In this document: positions 39,779-47,968 of the stretch, piece by piece
Position numbering within the stretch: position 1 is the stretch's first letter
Layout: every line of letters starts with the position of its first letter
Assembly: GCF_014489635.1 (NCBI RefSeq)
Contig: NZ_CP060828.1
Span: 992,001 to 1,056,000, forward strand
DNA length: 64,000 nucleotides
Direction: 5' to 3'
DNA from: Streptomyces roseirectus
GTDB taxonomy: Bacteria; Actinomycetota; Actinomycetes; Streptomycetales; Streptomycetaceae
Translations under genes and position numbers: made by a program
The notes under the pieces: generated by a model
The model's database searches: none
Told to the model about the DNA's origin: nothing
The model's input: only the letters and a program-made list of their open reading frames with translations

Positions 39779-40495
39779 TCAGGGCTTGTACGCCTTGCGG
39801 TTGTCGTACGTCACCTTGCCCGCGGGGAGTTTCGCCGGGGCGAAGAGCTGGTCCACGGTCACCAGGTGGAAGCCGCGCGACTTCAGGCCGGAGATGATGC
39901 CGGGGACCGCGTTGACCGTCGTCTTGTGGATGTCGTGCATCAGGACGATGTCCCCGGGCCGACTCTGCGTCGTCACCGTCCTGACCAGGCGGGCCGTGTC
40001 GCGGTACTTCCAGTCCAGGGTGTCGATGCTCCAGTGCACCAGCGGGCGGGCGGCGGCCTTGCGGACGGCCGCGTTGTGCGCGCCGTAGGGGGCGCGGATC
40101 GTGCTCGGCTTCAGCCCCGTCGCCTGCCGGATCGCCGTGTCCGTCCGCGAGAACTGCGAGCTGATCTTCGCGGCGCTCAGTTTCGTCAGGTCGGCGTGGT
40201 CCCAGCTGTGGTTGCCCAGTTGGTGGCCCGCCTTCGCCGCCGCCTTCGCGATCGACGGGTTGCGCTGCACGTTCTGGCCCACCAGGTAGAACGTCACCTT
40301 CACGTTCCGGTCGCCGAGCGTCTTCAGCAGCCTCTTCGTGTCCGCCACCGGGCCGTCGTCGAACGTCAGCGCCACACACTTCACCTTTCGGCAGTCCACG
40401 GCCTTCGGCGCCGCCGAGGCGGACGTCGCCGTACCGGCCAGCGTGCTCGCGCACATCGCCGCCGTGAGCGCGGATATGACGAGTCGTCTGCGCAT
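39779..40495 (-). CDS. secreted polysaccharide deacetylase (NodB/CE4)
   Basis: The 238-aa protein has a signal peptide (LVISALTAAMCASTLAGTATSASA) and all five CE4 motifs: TFDDGP, HSWDH metal site, RAPYG, an Asp/Trp motif at SIDTLDWKY and LMHDIH. It removes acetyl groups from chitin oligomers or peptidoglycan outside the cell. It is complete and of normal length. Confidence 0.96.
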   Translation of the reverse strand: MRRRLVISALTAAMCASTLAGTATSASAAPKAVDCRKVKCVALTFDDGPVADTKRLLKTLGDRNVKVTFYLVGQNVQRNPSIAKAAAKAGHQLGNHSWDHADLTKLSAAKISSQFSRTDTAIRQATGLKPSTIRAPYGAHNAAVRKAAARPLVHWSIDTLDWKYRDTARLVRTVTTQSRPGDIVLMHDIHKTTVNAVPGIISGLKSRGFHLVTVDQLFAPAKLPAGKVTYDNRKAYKP

Positions 40496-40607
40496 GAGAT
40501 CCCTCCGAGATCTACGGGTTTGCCTCTAAGACGCGCCCGGAGGGGGCGTGGATGCACGTACGTTTCACGAAATTCCGTACGACTGCGGGGACTTCGGCCA
40601 CATCCAG

Positions 40608-40833
40608 TCACAGGGCGGACATGAACTCCCGCGCCCGGCGCGCGATGTGGGGCCAGTCACCTTGACGGCGACGACGCCGAGGTCCAGGGACCGCGCCACC
40701 TACGTGGGCGTGAACGCACCCATGACCAGGGGGACTTCGGCCGTCATCGCCGCTTCGGCCACCTCCTCCCGGCAGCCGGGGGTGGTGTACGTGAACTCGA
40801 CCCAGTGGATGCCGCCGTCGAGCAGCGCGAGGG
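40608..40833 (-). pseudogene. remnant of KDPG/KDPGal aldolase (eda-like)
   Basis: The reverse strand reads LLDGGIHWVEFTYTTPGCREEVAEAAMTAEV and PLVMGAFTPT, then a TAG where family members have Glu, then VARSLDLGVVAVKVTG and a frameshift before ARRAREFMSAL. These are N- and C-terminal pieces of a 2-keto-3-deoxy-6-phosphogluconate/galactonate aldolase with the middle deleted, a premature stop and a frameshift. It abuts an IclR remnant, suggesting a lost sugar-acid pathway. Confidence 0.65.
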
Positions 40834-40837
40834 ACGG

Positions 40838-41098
40838 CGCGCAAGAGCACGGTGCTGCGGCTGCTCTCCCCGCTGCGGGACACCCGCCTCGTCGACCAGG
40901 ACCCCGAGAGCGGCCACTACCGGCTCGGCCCCCAGAACGCGCTCCTCGGCCGGCTGTACCTGAACGCCTCGACGCCATCAGCATCTCCGGACCGGCCTCC
41001 CGCGTGAACCACGACCGCCTCCCCGAACTCTCCGAACAGGTCCGCGAGGCGGCTTCGGGGGTCACGGAACGACTGGGCGGGGCGAGGGGTGAATCTCT
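40838..41098 (+). pseudogene. remnant of IclR-family regulator
   Basis: The forward strand reads the end of an IclR HTH (KSTVLRLLSPLRDTRLVDQD and SGHYRLGPQNALLGRLYLNA) and then, in another frame, the extreme C-terminus of the effector domain (AISISGPASRVNHDRLPELS, EQVREAASGVTERLG). About 130 residues of the effector domain are deleted. It is adjacent to the aldolase remnant, whose intact form it may have controlled. Confidence 0.72.
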
Positions 41099-41134
41099 TT
41101 GGAGCGGGGGGAGTCGGCGGTGCAGGGTGGAGGC

Positions 41135-42424
41135 ATGAGGGACGAGATCGATCCGCGGCACCTGGAGTGGGACGACGTGGATCCCGCCCGGCACCCCTTC
41201 GACAAGGGGACGGTGTCGGAGGTGGTGCGCGGACTCGGGCCCGCCCGGACCGTACCCACGCGGGACCGGGAGGCGGGCCGGCCCTGGGCCGACGCGATGA
41301 CGTGGGCGCTCCGGGAGGAGTACGGGCGGTGGGTCGCGGGCTGGCGGTGGGCCCTGGACGAGGGTGACTTCGACGGAGGGCCGGTCGGGAGCTGGTGCTG
41401 CGCCGCGCACTCGATGACCTCGCCGGACGAGACGCTGCAGCGGGTCGTCGCCGGGGTCGTCGAGTGGCGGGAGTGGCTGGAGAGCCTTGCCGGCTGGTTC
41501 GAGGCGTATCCGCTGGATCCGGGGGACGTCGAGGAGCAGCGGGTGCTGTGGGAGTGCGCCGTCCGGAAGCTGATCCTGCACGTCGTGGACCGCACGGGGG
41601 CGGGGAGCGGGTGGCACGGGCACTGCCGTCAGGTACTGCGGTGGTTCCTCGGCCGGTGGGGCGTCCCGCCCGCGCTCGCCCGGGAGCTGGTGGACGACGC
41701 GGTCGGCGGGCGCTTCACGAGCTGGACCGGCCCGGACGCCGTGCTGGTCGACGACGTCGCCGAGCGCGTCGCCGGGTCGCTGCGCGCGGACGACGTGCGG
41801 GGGCCGGAGGCCGACGGGGCGCCGCCGGACCACCTCGCCCTGTGGCTGGCGGTGCGTGAGGCGACGCCGTGGGAGGAGGCGCCGCCCGACCGCACGCCGG
41901 TGAGCCCCGGGACCGACGGCGCTGTCGAGGACGTCCGCGCCTTCGACGGTGCCCTCGATCCCGGCCGCGCTCAGGGGCTGTTGGCCGCTCTCGCCGTCGT
42001 CCGCGCCGACGCGGCGCGCGGCGTTCCGCTGGACTTCGAACTGCTCCGGCGCTGGCAGCGGCACGTCCTCGGGACGGCCGAGCCGCCGGGGTTCCGTACG
42101 CTGCCCGCCTTCGCCAAGCGGGGGCGGGAACGGTACGGCATCGCGCCGGGCACGCGGGCACTCCTCGACGCCTGCCTCGCCGAGAGCGCGCGGGACGACG
42201 CGCGCGCCCTGCCGCTCGCCTCGCGCGCCGCACGGGCGTATCTCGACGTCTGCTTCTTCCACCCTTTCGACGACGGCAACGCCCGCGCCGCCTTCCTCAC
42301 GCTCGTCTTCGTCCTCGCGCGCGAGGGGGTGGGGCTGGAGCGGGTCGGTCCGCTGCGGCGGGTCTCCTTTCGGGCGGACGACGGGCTGATGCTCGCGGGG
42401 TGGATCGGCTCGGGAACCGGATGA
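41135..42424 (+). CDS. Fic/DOC-domain protein
   Basis: The 429-aa protein has a Fic core in its C-terminal third with the motif FFHPFDDGNARAAFL (about residue 375). The canonical HPFxxGNGR has G-N-A-R here, so the anion-holding glycine is changed. The first 250 residues are Trp-rich helices (TWALREEYGRWVAGWRWALDEGDF) of unknown role. Fic proteins transfer AMP or other phosphate groups to target hydroxyls. No antitoxin-like inhibitory (S/T)xxxE(G/N) helix was identified with certainty. ATG 41135 follows GGTGGAGG. Confidence 0.82.
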   Translation: MRDEIDPRHLEWDDVDPARHPFDKGTVSEVVRGLGPARTVPTRDREAGRPWADAMTWALREEYGRWVAGWRWALDEGDFDGGPVGSWCCAAHSMTSPDETLQRVVAGVVEWREWLESLAGWFEAYPLDPGDVEEQRVLWECAVRKLILHVVDRTGAGSGWHGHCRQVLRWFLGRWGVPPALARELVDDAVGGRFTSWTGPDAVLVDDVAERVAGSLRADDVRGPEADGAPPDHLALWLAVREATPWEEAPPDRTPVSPGTDGAVEDVRAFDGALDPGRAQGLLAALAVVRADAARGVPLDFELLRRWQRHVLGTAEPPGFRTLPAFAKRGRERYGIAPGTRALLDACLAESARDDARALPLASRAARAYLDVCFFHPFDDGNARAAFLTLVFVLAREGVGLERVGPLRRVSFRADDGLMLAGWIGSGTG

Positions 42425-42496
42425 GGGGAAGCCGCGCGTCGGAAGGGTGCCGTAGCGTGGCGGGCGTTCGTCGGAGCAGTCCAAGGAGTGGGCGGG

Positions 42497-43618
42497 ATGG
42501 GGCAGTTGGAGCGGGTGTTGCGGGTTGTCGGTGAGCGGAGGGGGGAGTTCGAGGAGAGGGGGTATGTGCCGAGGGATGTGGTGGGGGAGTTCAAGCGGGC
42601 GGGGATTTATCGGGCGGGGGTGCCGGGGAGGTTCGGGGGTGATGCGTTGGCGCCGGGGGAGTTTTTGAGGGTGGTCGAGAGGATTGCGGAGGTGGATGGG
42701 TCGGCCGGGTGGGTGGCCAGTTTCGGGGCGGCGACGGTTTATCTTGCGGGGCTGCCGTTGGAGACGCAGGCGGAGTTGTACGCGGACGGGCCGGATGTGG
42801 TGTTCGCGGGTGGGCTGTTCCCGGTGCGGGAGGTGCCGCGGGTCGAGGGCGGGTACCGGGTGTCGGGGCGTTGGAGGTTCGCGAGTGGATGTCATGGCGC
42901 GGATGTACTGGGTGTCGGGATCAGGGCGGCCCGGGAGGGTGCGGGCGAGGTTCCCGGGCGGCCTCTCACCGCCGTTCTGCGGCCCGCACAGGTCGAGATC
43001 GTCGAGAACTGGGACGTCGTCGGGCTGCGCGGCACGGGCAGTCACGATCTCGCGGTGGACGGTGTGACGGTGCCCGAGGAGTGGACGTTCGTGCGTGGCG
43101 GCCCCGCGCGGGTGGACGAGCCGCTGTACCGCTATCCGACGGTCCCGTACGCCGCGCAGGTCCTCGCGGTCGTGGGCCTCGGAGTGGCGCGCGCCGCACT
43201 GGACCACGTGACGGCGGACGGCTCGCGCCCGGCGTGGACGGGGGCGCCGAGGCCGGCCGACCGGGCGGCGTACCGGATCTCCCTCGCCCGCGCGGAGGCT
43301 CAACTCCGGTCCTCGCGGGCCTTGTTCTACGAGACGACGGACGCCGTGTGGGCGACGGTGGTGTCCGGTGATCCGGCGTCGAGGGAGCAGGCGAGCCTGT
43401 TGCGGCTGGCGTCGGCGCACCTCGCGCAGACGGCGTCCGAGGTGGCCCTCGCCGCGTACCGGCTGGGCGGCACGGACGCGCTCGCGGCGGGCGGCGTCCT
43501 GGAGCGGTGCCTGCGGGACGCGTCGGCCGTTCCCCAGCACGCCTTCCTCCAGGAGTCGGTGTTCGAGGGGGCGGGCGCGGTGCTGGCGGGTGTGGAGCCG
43601 TTTCCCGGGTACGTCTGA
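42497..43618 (+). CDS. flavin-dependent monooxygenase, acyl-CoA dehydrogenase fold
   Basis: The 373-aa protein resembles HsaA/HpaH/IacA-type two-component oxygenases: GYVPRDVVGEFKRAGIYRAGVPGRFGGD at the N-terminus, VDGSAGWVASFGAATVYLAG, YRVSGRWRFASGCHGADVLGVG in the beta domain, and NWDVVGLRGTGSHDLAVDGVTVPEEW. There is no catalytic Glu of true acyl-CoA dehydrogenases in evidence. These enzymes use reduced FMN/FAD from a separate reductase, which is not adjacent. AAGGAG lies 8 nt before the ATG. The substrate is likely a phenolic or indolic compound, by family only. Confidence 0.88.
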   Translation: MGQLERVLRVVGERRGEFEERGYVPRDVVGEFKRAGIYRAGVPGRFGGDALAPGEFLRVVERIAEVDGSAGWVASFGAATVYLAGLPLETQAELYADGPDVVFAGGLFPVREVPRVEGGYRVSGRWRFASGCHGADVLGVGIRAAREGAGEVPGRPLTAVLRPAQVEIVENWDVVGLRGTGSHDLAVDGVTVPEEWTFVRGGPARVDEPLYRYPTVPYAAQVLAVVGLGVARAALDHVTADGSRPAWTGAPRPADRAAYRISLARAEAQLRSSRALFYETTDAVWATVVSGDPASREQASLLRLASAHLAQTASEVALAAYRLGGTDALAAGGVLERCLRDASAVPQHAFLQESVFEGAGAVLAGVEPFPGYV

Positions 43619-43664
43619 GCCGGACGGCCGTCCCTGGTCCGCGCGAACCGGTGCCGGCTCGTGT

Positions 43665-44456
43665 TCAGCCGAAGAGCTTCGGGCCCCGCACGGTCGCCTC
43701 CGCGCCGCTGTCGGAGAAGATGACCTGGCCGGTGACGTGGCGGTTCTCGGGGCTGGTGAGCCAGACCAGGAGGTGGGCCACGCTGTCGGGTTCGGCGGCG
43801 CCGCCGAGGGGCGAGGGGACCTGTTCGAGGAGGGCGGCGTGGGCTTCGGGGGTCGCCATGAGCGGGGCCGTCATGGGGGTGAGGACGATGCCGGGGGCGA
43901 CCGCGTTGAGGGGGATACCGGCTCTGGCCCAGTCGTCCGACACCGCCTGCCGGCGGACCCACTCGGTCAGGACGCGTTTCGTCGTGGTGTAGATCAGGGC
44001 CTCGGCGTCGGTGCCGGCCAGTGCGCCGGCGCGGGCGGTCGCACGCTGTTCGTCGTCCGCCCTCAGCGCGTCGGCGAGCCCGGGGTCCTCGTCCATCAGC
44101 GCGGCGAAGGAGGCGACGGCCACGGCGCGGGGTGCCGCCGACCGGGCGAGCAGGGGGCGCAGCCGGGTGAGGGTGGCGAGGGCGCCGAAGTAATTGACGC
44201 GCACGGTCGTGGAGTTGGGCAGCGCCGAGCCCGCGACGGCGTGGAGCGCGTCGACGCCGTCCGGGGCCAGCGCCCGCACCGCGTCGGGTAACGCGGCGCG
44301 GCCCGCCTCGTCGGACAGGTCGCAGACGATGTCGGCGTCGCGCAGGTCGACGCCGATGACGCGGTCGCCGCGCGCCTCCAGGATCCGCCGGGTCGCGGCG
44401 CCGATGCCCGAGGCGCTGCCGGTGACGACATGGGTCCTGCCGGTCACACCGATCAC
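43665..44456 (-). CDS. short-chain dehydrogenase, 3-alpha-hydroxysteroid-dehydrogenase-like
   Basis: The 263-aa SDR has the cofactor loop HVVTGSASGIGAATRRIL with acidic DLRDADIVCDLSD (NAD preference) and the catalytic pair in YTTTKRVLTEWVRRQ (Tyr about 153). The DIVCDLSDE element and the insert before the Tyr are typical of the 3-alpha-HSD/carbonyl reductase group. It is convergent with the flavin monooxygenase and could act in the same pathway. Confidence 0.92.
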   Translation of the reverse strand: MIGVTGRTHVVTGSASGIGAATRRILEARGDRVIGVDLRDADIVCDLSDEAGRAALPDAVRALAPDGVDALHAVAGSALPNSTTVRVNYFGALATLTRLRPLLARSAAPRAVAVASFAALMDEDPGLADALRADDEQRATARAGALAGTDAEALIYTTTKRVLTEWVRRQAVSDDWARAGIPLNAVAPGIVLTPMTAPLMATPEAHAALLEQVPSPLGGAAEPDSVAHLLVWLTSPENRHVTGQVIFSDSGAEATVRGPKLFG

Positions 44457-44522
44457 TTCCTTCCGTCCGTTCCCCTGGGTTTCCCCGTGTGTTGGGCATC
44501 CCCGGAAGGAGGGCCGCGCAAG

Positions 44523-44549
44523 CCGCCCGCGCGGTGGTGGCGCGGGCGG
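44523..44549. terminator. hairpin after frnE-like gene
   Basis: A 10-bp perfect stem CCGCCCGCGC / GCGCGGGCGG with a 7-nt loop and short A/T flanks lies in the 148-bp gap between the DsbA-like gene and the SDR gene. Next to it three near-identical 16-bp units (CGGGTTTCNCGTCAGC) span 44568-44620. Confidence 0.6.
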
Positions 44550-44604
44550 TTTCCCGTCAATCGGGCTTCACATCAGCCGGGTTTCGCGTCAGCCGGGTTT
44601 CCCG

Positions 44605-45258
44605 TCAGCCGCTGACGAGGTCCGCGTGGGCGGTGCGCAGGGCGGACAGGAACGTGTCGGCGGGCTGGGCGCCGGAGATGCCGTAGGCGCGGTTGACGAC
44701 GAAGAAGGGGACGCCGGTGGCGCCGTAGCGGCGGGCGTCGGTGAAGTCCTGCCGCACGGCGTCCTGGTAGGCGTCGGTCGCGAGGACCTTGCGGGTGTCC
44801 TCCTCGGGGACGCCGACCTCGGCCGCGAGCCGGGTCAACGTGTCGGCGTCGTCGACGAGTTCGCCCTCGCAGAGGTGGGCGCGCAGGAGGCGTTCGTGCA
44901 TCTGGTCGCCGAGGCCCCGCTCGGCGGCGAGGTGGCCGACGCGGTGCGCGTCGATCGTGTTGACGGAGATCGCGCCCTCCAGGTCGTACGACAGCCCCTC
45001 GGCGGCGGCGAGTTCGGTGACCTGGCCGGTCATCGCGCGGACCTGCGCGGGCGGGGCACCCATCTTGCGGCCGATGACCTCGAAGGTGGGCGTGCGCTGC
45101 CCCTTCGGGTGCGCGGGGTCCAACTGGAAGCTGTGCCAGTGGACTTGGACGTCGTCGGCGTGCTCGAAGCGGGCCAGGGCCGTCTCCAGGCGGCGCTTTC
45201 CGATGTAGCACCAGGGACAGACGACGTCGCTCCAGATGTCGATGCGCATCGTGCTCAC
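44605..45258 (-). CDS. FrnE-like DsbA-family thiol oxidoreductase
   Basis: The 217-aa cytosolic DsbA-fold protein has the active site SDVVCPWCYIGKRRLE at residues about 11-17, an all-helical insert, and the cis-Pro segment YGATGVPFFVVNRAYGISGAQ. FrnE-type proteins are 2-hydroxychromene-isomerase/DsbA-like, with redox or isomerase roles in polyketide biosynthesis or stress. The GTG at 45258 is chosen because it overlaps the stop of the upstream 48-aa gene by 4 bp (GTGA) and GGAG lies 11 nt upstream; an ATG at 45249 is a weaker option. Confidence 0.92.
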   Translation of the reverse strand: MSTMRIDIWSDVVCPWCYIGKRRLETALARFEHADDVQVHWHSFQLDPAHPKGQRTPTFEVIGRKMGAPPAQVRAMTGQVTELAAAEGLSYDLEGAISVNTIDAHRVGHLAAERGLGDQMHERLLRAHLCEGELVDDADTLTRLAAEVGVPEEDTRKVLATDAYQDAVRQDFTDARRYGATGVPFFVVNRAYGISGAQPADTFLSALRTAHADLVSG

Positions 45259-45401
45259 AGGTGGCACACTCCGTCCTCGCAGGTGGGGGCGTCGTCCGAA
45301 CCCAGGAGCCGTAGCGCGGGCCGGGGCTGCGGCGTGACTTGGGGTCGCGGCGCGGGTTCAGGGGTGTCCGTCTCGGGGGTGTCGGTCGTCTCGGTGGTCA
45401 T
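45255..45401 (-). CDS. 48-aa peptide ending in a Cys pair (CEDGVC)
   Basis: A short ORF missed by length filters. It starts ATG at 45401, is Thr/Glu/Pro-rich and disordered (MTTETTDTPETDTPEPAPRP), and ends TCEDGVCHL. Its stop overlaps the start of the FrnE-like gene (GTGA). The C-terminal Cys-x4-Cys next to a dithiol oxidoreductase suggests a small redox partner, substrate or metal-binding tag. It lies under the same TetR operator as frnE. Confidence 0.75.
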   Translation of the reverse strand: MTTETTDTPETDTPEPAPRPQVTPQPRPALRLLGSDDAPTCEDGVCHL

Positions 45402-45434
45402 CTCGGTCCCTTTCCCGGGAGCCTTGACGGTGAT

Positions 45435-45494
45435 GTTGACCCTGCGGTCAACTTATGCGCGCGACTCTAGCAGTCAAGTTGACCGTGCGGTCAA
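45435..45494. promoter_or_regulatory. two TetR operators TTGACC-N4-GGTCAA
   Basis: Between the divergent 48-aa/frnE operon and the TetR gene are two inverted repeats: GTTGACC-CTGC-GGTCAAC (45435-45452, perfect 7-bp arms) and TTGACC-GTGC-GGTCAA (45479-45494, perfect 6-bp arms), with a centre-to-centre spacing of 43 bp. They are almost certainly the TetR binding sites for both directions. Confidence 0.85.
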
Positions 45495-45555
45495 GTTGCT
45501 GGTCGGGGGTGGGTGCGACCATGGAGTCCGGCCGACCTACCAGGAGGAACACCCG

Positions 45556-46185
45556 ATGCGCGCCGACGCACGACGCAACGCGGAGAAGCTGCGGGCAGCC
45601 GCCGCCGAGGTCTTCCGCGAGCAGGGGCTCGACGCGCCGCTCAAGGAGATCGCCCGGCGGGCCGGGGTGAGTCACGGCACGCTCTACAACCTCTTCGGCA
45701 CGCGCGAGGCGCTGATCGACGAGGTCGCCGTCGGGTTCGCGGGCGGGCGGCTCGAAGAGGCCGCCGAACAGGCGCTGGCCCACGAGGACGCCTGGGCCGG
45801 GTTCGTGTTCTACCTGGAGACGGTCTGCGAGCTCCAGGCGACCGAGCCGGCCGTCGGGGACGTCATGTCCGGGCGCTTTCCGGGTGCGGCCCGGCTCATG
45901 GCGGTCTGTGCGCACACGCAGGACACAGCCGCGCGGATCATCGCGCGGGCCCAGGAGGCCGGTTCCCTGCGGTCCGACTTCACCCGCGAGGATCTGCTGT
46001 TCCTCTTCGGGTCCAACGCGCTGGTCGCCCGCGCGTCCCGGGGCACCGCGCCGGACGCCTGGCGGCGGGGGCTCGCGCTGTCCCTCGACGGGTTGCGTGC
46101 GGAGGCCGCGCATCCGTTGCCGGTGTCGGCACTGTCGGAGGAGCAGCATCGGGTGGTGTTGGGGCGGTTGGTGGGGGCGGTCTAG
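45556..46185 (+). CDS. TetR-family regulator (frnE operon)
   Basis: The 209-aa regulator has the HTH LRAAAAEVFREQGLDAPLKEIARRAGVSHGTLYNLFGTREALIDE and a TetR_C_33-like ligand domain. ATG 45556 follows GGAGGA. It is divergent from the 48-aa peptide/FrnE operon, with two perfect operators between them, so it probably represses both itself and that operon. The ligand is unknown, possibly a quinone-like electrophile given the FrnE target. Confidence 0.94.
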   Translation: MRADARRNAEKLRAAAAEVFREQGLDAPLKEIARRAGVSHGTLYNLFGTREALIDEVAVGFAGGRLEEAAEQALAHEDAWAGFVFYLETVCELQATEPAVGDVMSGRFPGAARLMAVCAHTQDTAARIIARAQEAGSLRSDFTREDLLFLFGSNALVARASRGTAPDAWRRGLALSLDGLRAEAAHPLPVSALSEEQHRVVLGRLVGAV

Positions 46186-46292
46186 AGGGCGCCGGGGTGG
46201 TGTGACCTCGGCTTTCCGGGGGCGCCGCAGCGGTTTCCGGTATGCGCCGGTCCGGCTATGACGTGCGTCTCGTCCACGCACACCCTGCGGTT

Positions 46293-46341
46293 ATGACACT
46301 CGCTATAAACCGGGGTATGGTCGATGCATAACGACCGTTAT
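46293..46341. promoter_or_regulatory. operator pair shared with distant TetR (sites 1 and 2)
   Basis: Two 14-bp sites precede the first tautomerase gene: ATGACACTCGCTAT (46293-46306, reverse orientation of ATAGCGAGTGTCAT) and ATAACGACCGTTAT (46328-46341). Site 2 ends 12 bp before the GTG start and abuts the RBS. Both match the two sites in front of the TetR/second-tautomerase divergon (48641-48654 and 48675-48688) at 11-12 of 14 positions. Confidence 0.75.
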
Positions 46342-46353
46342 AGGAGGTCAGCC

Positions 46354-46830
46354 GTGACCGTCATCACCGTCAACACGTCCCGTGGGCGTCTGTCCCTCGA
46401 ACAGCGCCGTACCCTCGCCGAGACCCTTACGGACGCCGTTCTCGTCCCGGAGGTCGGGCACTTCGACCCCGCCGCGCGTCCCGGGTTCCAGGTCCGCTTC
46501 GTCGAGCACGACACGGACATGATGGCCATCGGGGGGCGTCTCGTCTCCGACTCCGGGTCCGGTCTCGACGTCATGGTCATCGACGTCGCCGTCATGGACG
46601 GGGACTGGCCCCCTGCGGTCCGCGCGGAGGTCATCGAACGCCTCCTCGCCGCCCTCACCTCGGCCTGCGGACTCCCCGCGCCCTCCCCGGCCTGGTGGGT
46701 CAACTTCCGCGTCATCGACGAGGGGAGCTGGGGGTCCGGCGGCGGGGTGACGTCGATCCTCACGCTGCTGGCGAGCGGGGTGTTCACGGAGGAGAAGGCG
46801 AAGGCGATCAGGGCGGCTGTCGGGGCGTGA
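46354..46830 (+). CDS. tautomerase-superfamily protein 1
   Basis: The 158-aa protein has tandem beta-alpha-beta units of the 4-oxalocrotonate tautomerase fold: SLEQRRTLAETLTDAVLV and DGDWPPAVRAEVIERLLAALTSACG. The DEGSWGSGGG loop is shared with the second tautomerase gene at 48754. The residue after the initiator is Thr, not the catalytic Pro-1 of the family, so activity is doubtful, or it may be the regulatory half of a hetero-complex. The GTG is preceded by AGGAGG and a TetR-type operator. Confidence 0.8.
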   Translation: MTVITVNTSRGRLSLEQRRTLAETLTDAVLVPEVGHFDPAARPGFQVRFVEHDTDMMAIGGRLVSDSGSGLDVMVIDVAVMDGDWPPAVRAEVIERLLAALTSACGLPAPSPAWWVNFRVIDEGSWGSGGGVTSILTLLASGVFTEEKAKAIRAAVGA

Positions 46831-47968
46831 GGGGACGGAGGGCCGGGAGGTGGGGGCCTGGGGGGGGAGGAGTGCGGCGGGTGGCGCGGGGCTGGTGGGC
46901 GGGGGCCTCGGGGTAAGGACGGGCCGAGGGTGGCGCGGGACTGGTGGGCGGGGGCATCGGGGTAAGGACGGGTTGGGTGGGGGGTGGGGTCCGGTGAACG
47001 GGCGCCTCGGGGTAAGGGCAGGTCAGGTGGGGCGGGCCGGGTGGGGCAGGTCGGGTGGCGAGCCCTGGGGTCCGCCTTTCCTCGACGCCCAGCGCCGCCC
47101 CGCCCTCCCTCGGGCACGCCCCGCCTCCACGCCCGCCCCCTCAGGCACTCGCCGCCGAGCCCGCTCCGTCAAACACCCTGCCTCCATGCCTGCTCCGTCA
47201 AGCACCCCGCCTTCATGCCCGCTCCGTCAAGCACCCCGCCTCCATGCCCGCTCCGTCAAGCACCCCACCCCCTCAGGCTCCTCATCGCCGCGCCTACCCC
47301 CGCAGGTATCCCGGCACCGCGCCCGTCCCTCAAGTACCGCGCCGATTCCGGCGGTCGAAGGTTCGGCGCCGCCGCCGCAGGCACGTCCAGCGGGACCCTG
47401 GCCAGGGGGAAACCACCCAGGTCCGCCAGTTCAGGCCCGTCGACCCTGCCCGCCACTCCCATGCCCGCTGGACCAGATCCGCCGCCTCGGGGGTCACCAC
47501 CCCGGGCCCGCCAGCTCAGGTCCGCCGCCCCAGGCCCGTCGCCCCGGGGCCGCTTCGAGACCGGCGTCGCAAGGTTCGGCACCCGCACCGGCCGTTGCGG
47601 ACGGGGCCGGGCCGCAACGGGGCAGCCGGGCATCGCCCCGGACAGGTGCGCGCCGCGCCCTCGCCTGTGCGCCCTTCCCTCAGCTCCGCGCGCCGCACTC
47701 TCGCCCGTACGCCCTCCCCAGCTCCGCGCGCCGCACCCTCGGCCCTCACGCCCCCCCAACTCCGTGCGCCGCACCTTCGCTCGCACACCCCCTCAACTCC
47801 GCGCGCCGCGCCCCCGCTCGTACGCCTCCTCAACTCCGTGCGCCGCACTTTCACCCGTGCACCCCCACAACTCCGTCCCGCCCTCGTGGTCTCCGCCCCA
47901 CGCCCTCGCCCGTGCGCCCCCTCAGCCCCGCGCACCCCCCCCAAGCCCCATGCGCCCCACACTCCCCC
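46831..47968. repeat. 1.1-kb gene-less low-complexity region with several tandem repeat families
   Basis: No credible gene. Three repeat types are visible: about 48-bp units around CTCGGGGTAAGGACGGG (46860-47020), four 29-bp units starting GCTCCGTCAAGCACCCC (47163, 47192, 47221, 47250), and six 37-38-bp units starting CAGCTCCGCGCGCCGCAC (47681, 47719, 47757, 47794, 47831, 47868). Long open frames here code only for Pro/Arg/Ala-rich repeats and are artefacts of composition. Confidence 0.85.

Noticed and set aside
47163..47275. 29-bp repeats considered as a CRISPR array
   Set aside because: The units are directly abutting with no unique spacers and no cas genes nearby.
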